Source: Oceanipulchritudo sp049975345
GTDB taxonomy: Bacteria; Verrucomicrobiota; Verrucomicrobiia; Opitutales; Oceanipulchritudinaceae
Length of the DNA stretch: 11,607 nt
Direction of reading: 5' to 3'
Assembly: GCA_049975345.1 (NCBI GenBank)
Contig: JBNGDP010000116.1
Location: 1 to 11,607 of the forward strand
This document shows, piece after piece, positions 11,558-11,607 of the stretch (its first letter is position 1; each line of letters begins with the position of its first letter). The notes below the pieces were generated by a model that had not been told where the DNA came from, did not search any database, and saw only the letters and a list, made by a program, of their open reading frames with translations. The position numbers and the translations under genes were made by a program.

Positions 11558-11607
11558 GGTTCTTCCCGGAAAATTGTGGAACCACGGAGCGCGCCGGCGG
11601 GCTTGTC
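11558..11607. other. Short tail after the repeat, no gene seen
   Basis: No coding region is supported. A weak inverted repeat GGTTC (11558-11562) and GAACC (11579-11583) flanks TTCCCGGAA-containing sequence; it could belong to a feature beyond the window. Confidence 0.3.

Overview
The window is GC-rich, gene-dense bacterial DNA from a Gram-negative, diderm organism: it carries a TonB-type energy transducer, a Bax-type peptidoglycan hydrolase and a haem/iron-type ABC importer. The ClpB N-terminus (MTFDPNKYTEKA...) and an unusual DAHP synthase (AGHCTID and CPRGT motifs) recall proteins of the Verrucomicrobiota/PVC group, perhaps Opitutae-like. That placement is from memory of the families and is only tentative. 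No tRNA, rRNA, CRISPR array, insertion sequence or phage gene was seen.

Left half, all on the minus strand (read from high to low coordinates). clpB (disaggregase) is followed after 66 bases by rpsU (ribosomal protein S21), which ends at a good intrinsic terminator. After a leader with a second hairpin comes a tight five-gene run: a TIM-barrel sugar-phosphate isomerase/AP-endonuclease-2-like protein, maf (nucleotide pyrophosphatase), a TonB-like protein, an RluA-family pseudouridine synthase and aroF (DAHP synthase). The first three are joined by 4-base ATGA stop/start overlaps, so they are probably translationally coupled. The products belong to unrelated processes (nucleotide-pool cleaning, outer-membrane energisation, RNA modification, aromatic amino acids), so this looks like a housekeeping operon rather than a pathway.

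Right half. A minus-strand group holds a small three-helix membrane protein, a small secreted protein of unknown function and a membrane-anchored Bax-like glucosaminidase. Diverging from it on the plus strand is a FecCD-type permease (HmuU-like) followed 3 bases later by its ATPase (HmuV-like). The substrate-binding protein is not in the window. An AT-rich 0.19-kb gap with a spaced inverted repeat lies between the Bax-like gene and clpB.

The most striking features are not genes. Both ends of the window carry long hairpins built from tandem hexanucleotide repeats, each starting immediately after the stop codon of the last gene of an operon (aroF on the left, hmuV on the right). The two use unrelated hexamers (CTCNTG/CANGAG and AATCTC/GGGATT) but the same architecture: two arms of in-phase hexamers that are reverse complements around a short spacer. 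The right one pairs well only in the RNA sense of the adjacent gene, through G-U wobbles. In addition, the haem-type ABC operon is bracketed on its coding strand by two G-quadruplex motifs: a very compact one over the hmuU ribosome-binding site and the (GGGATT)9 array after hmuV.
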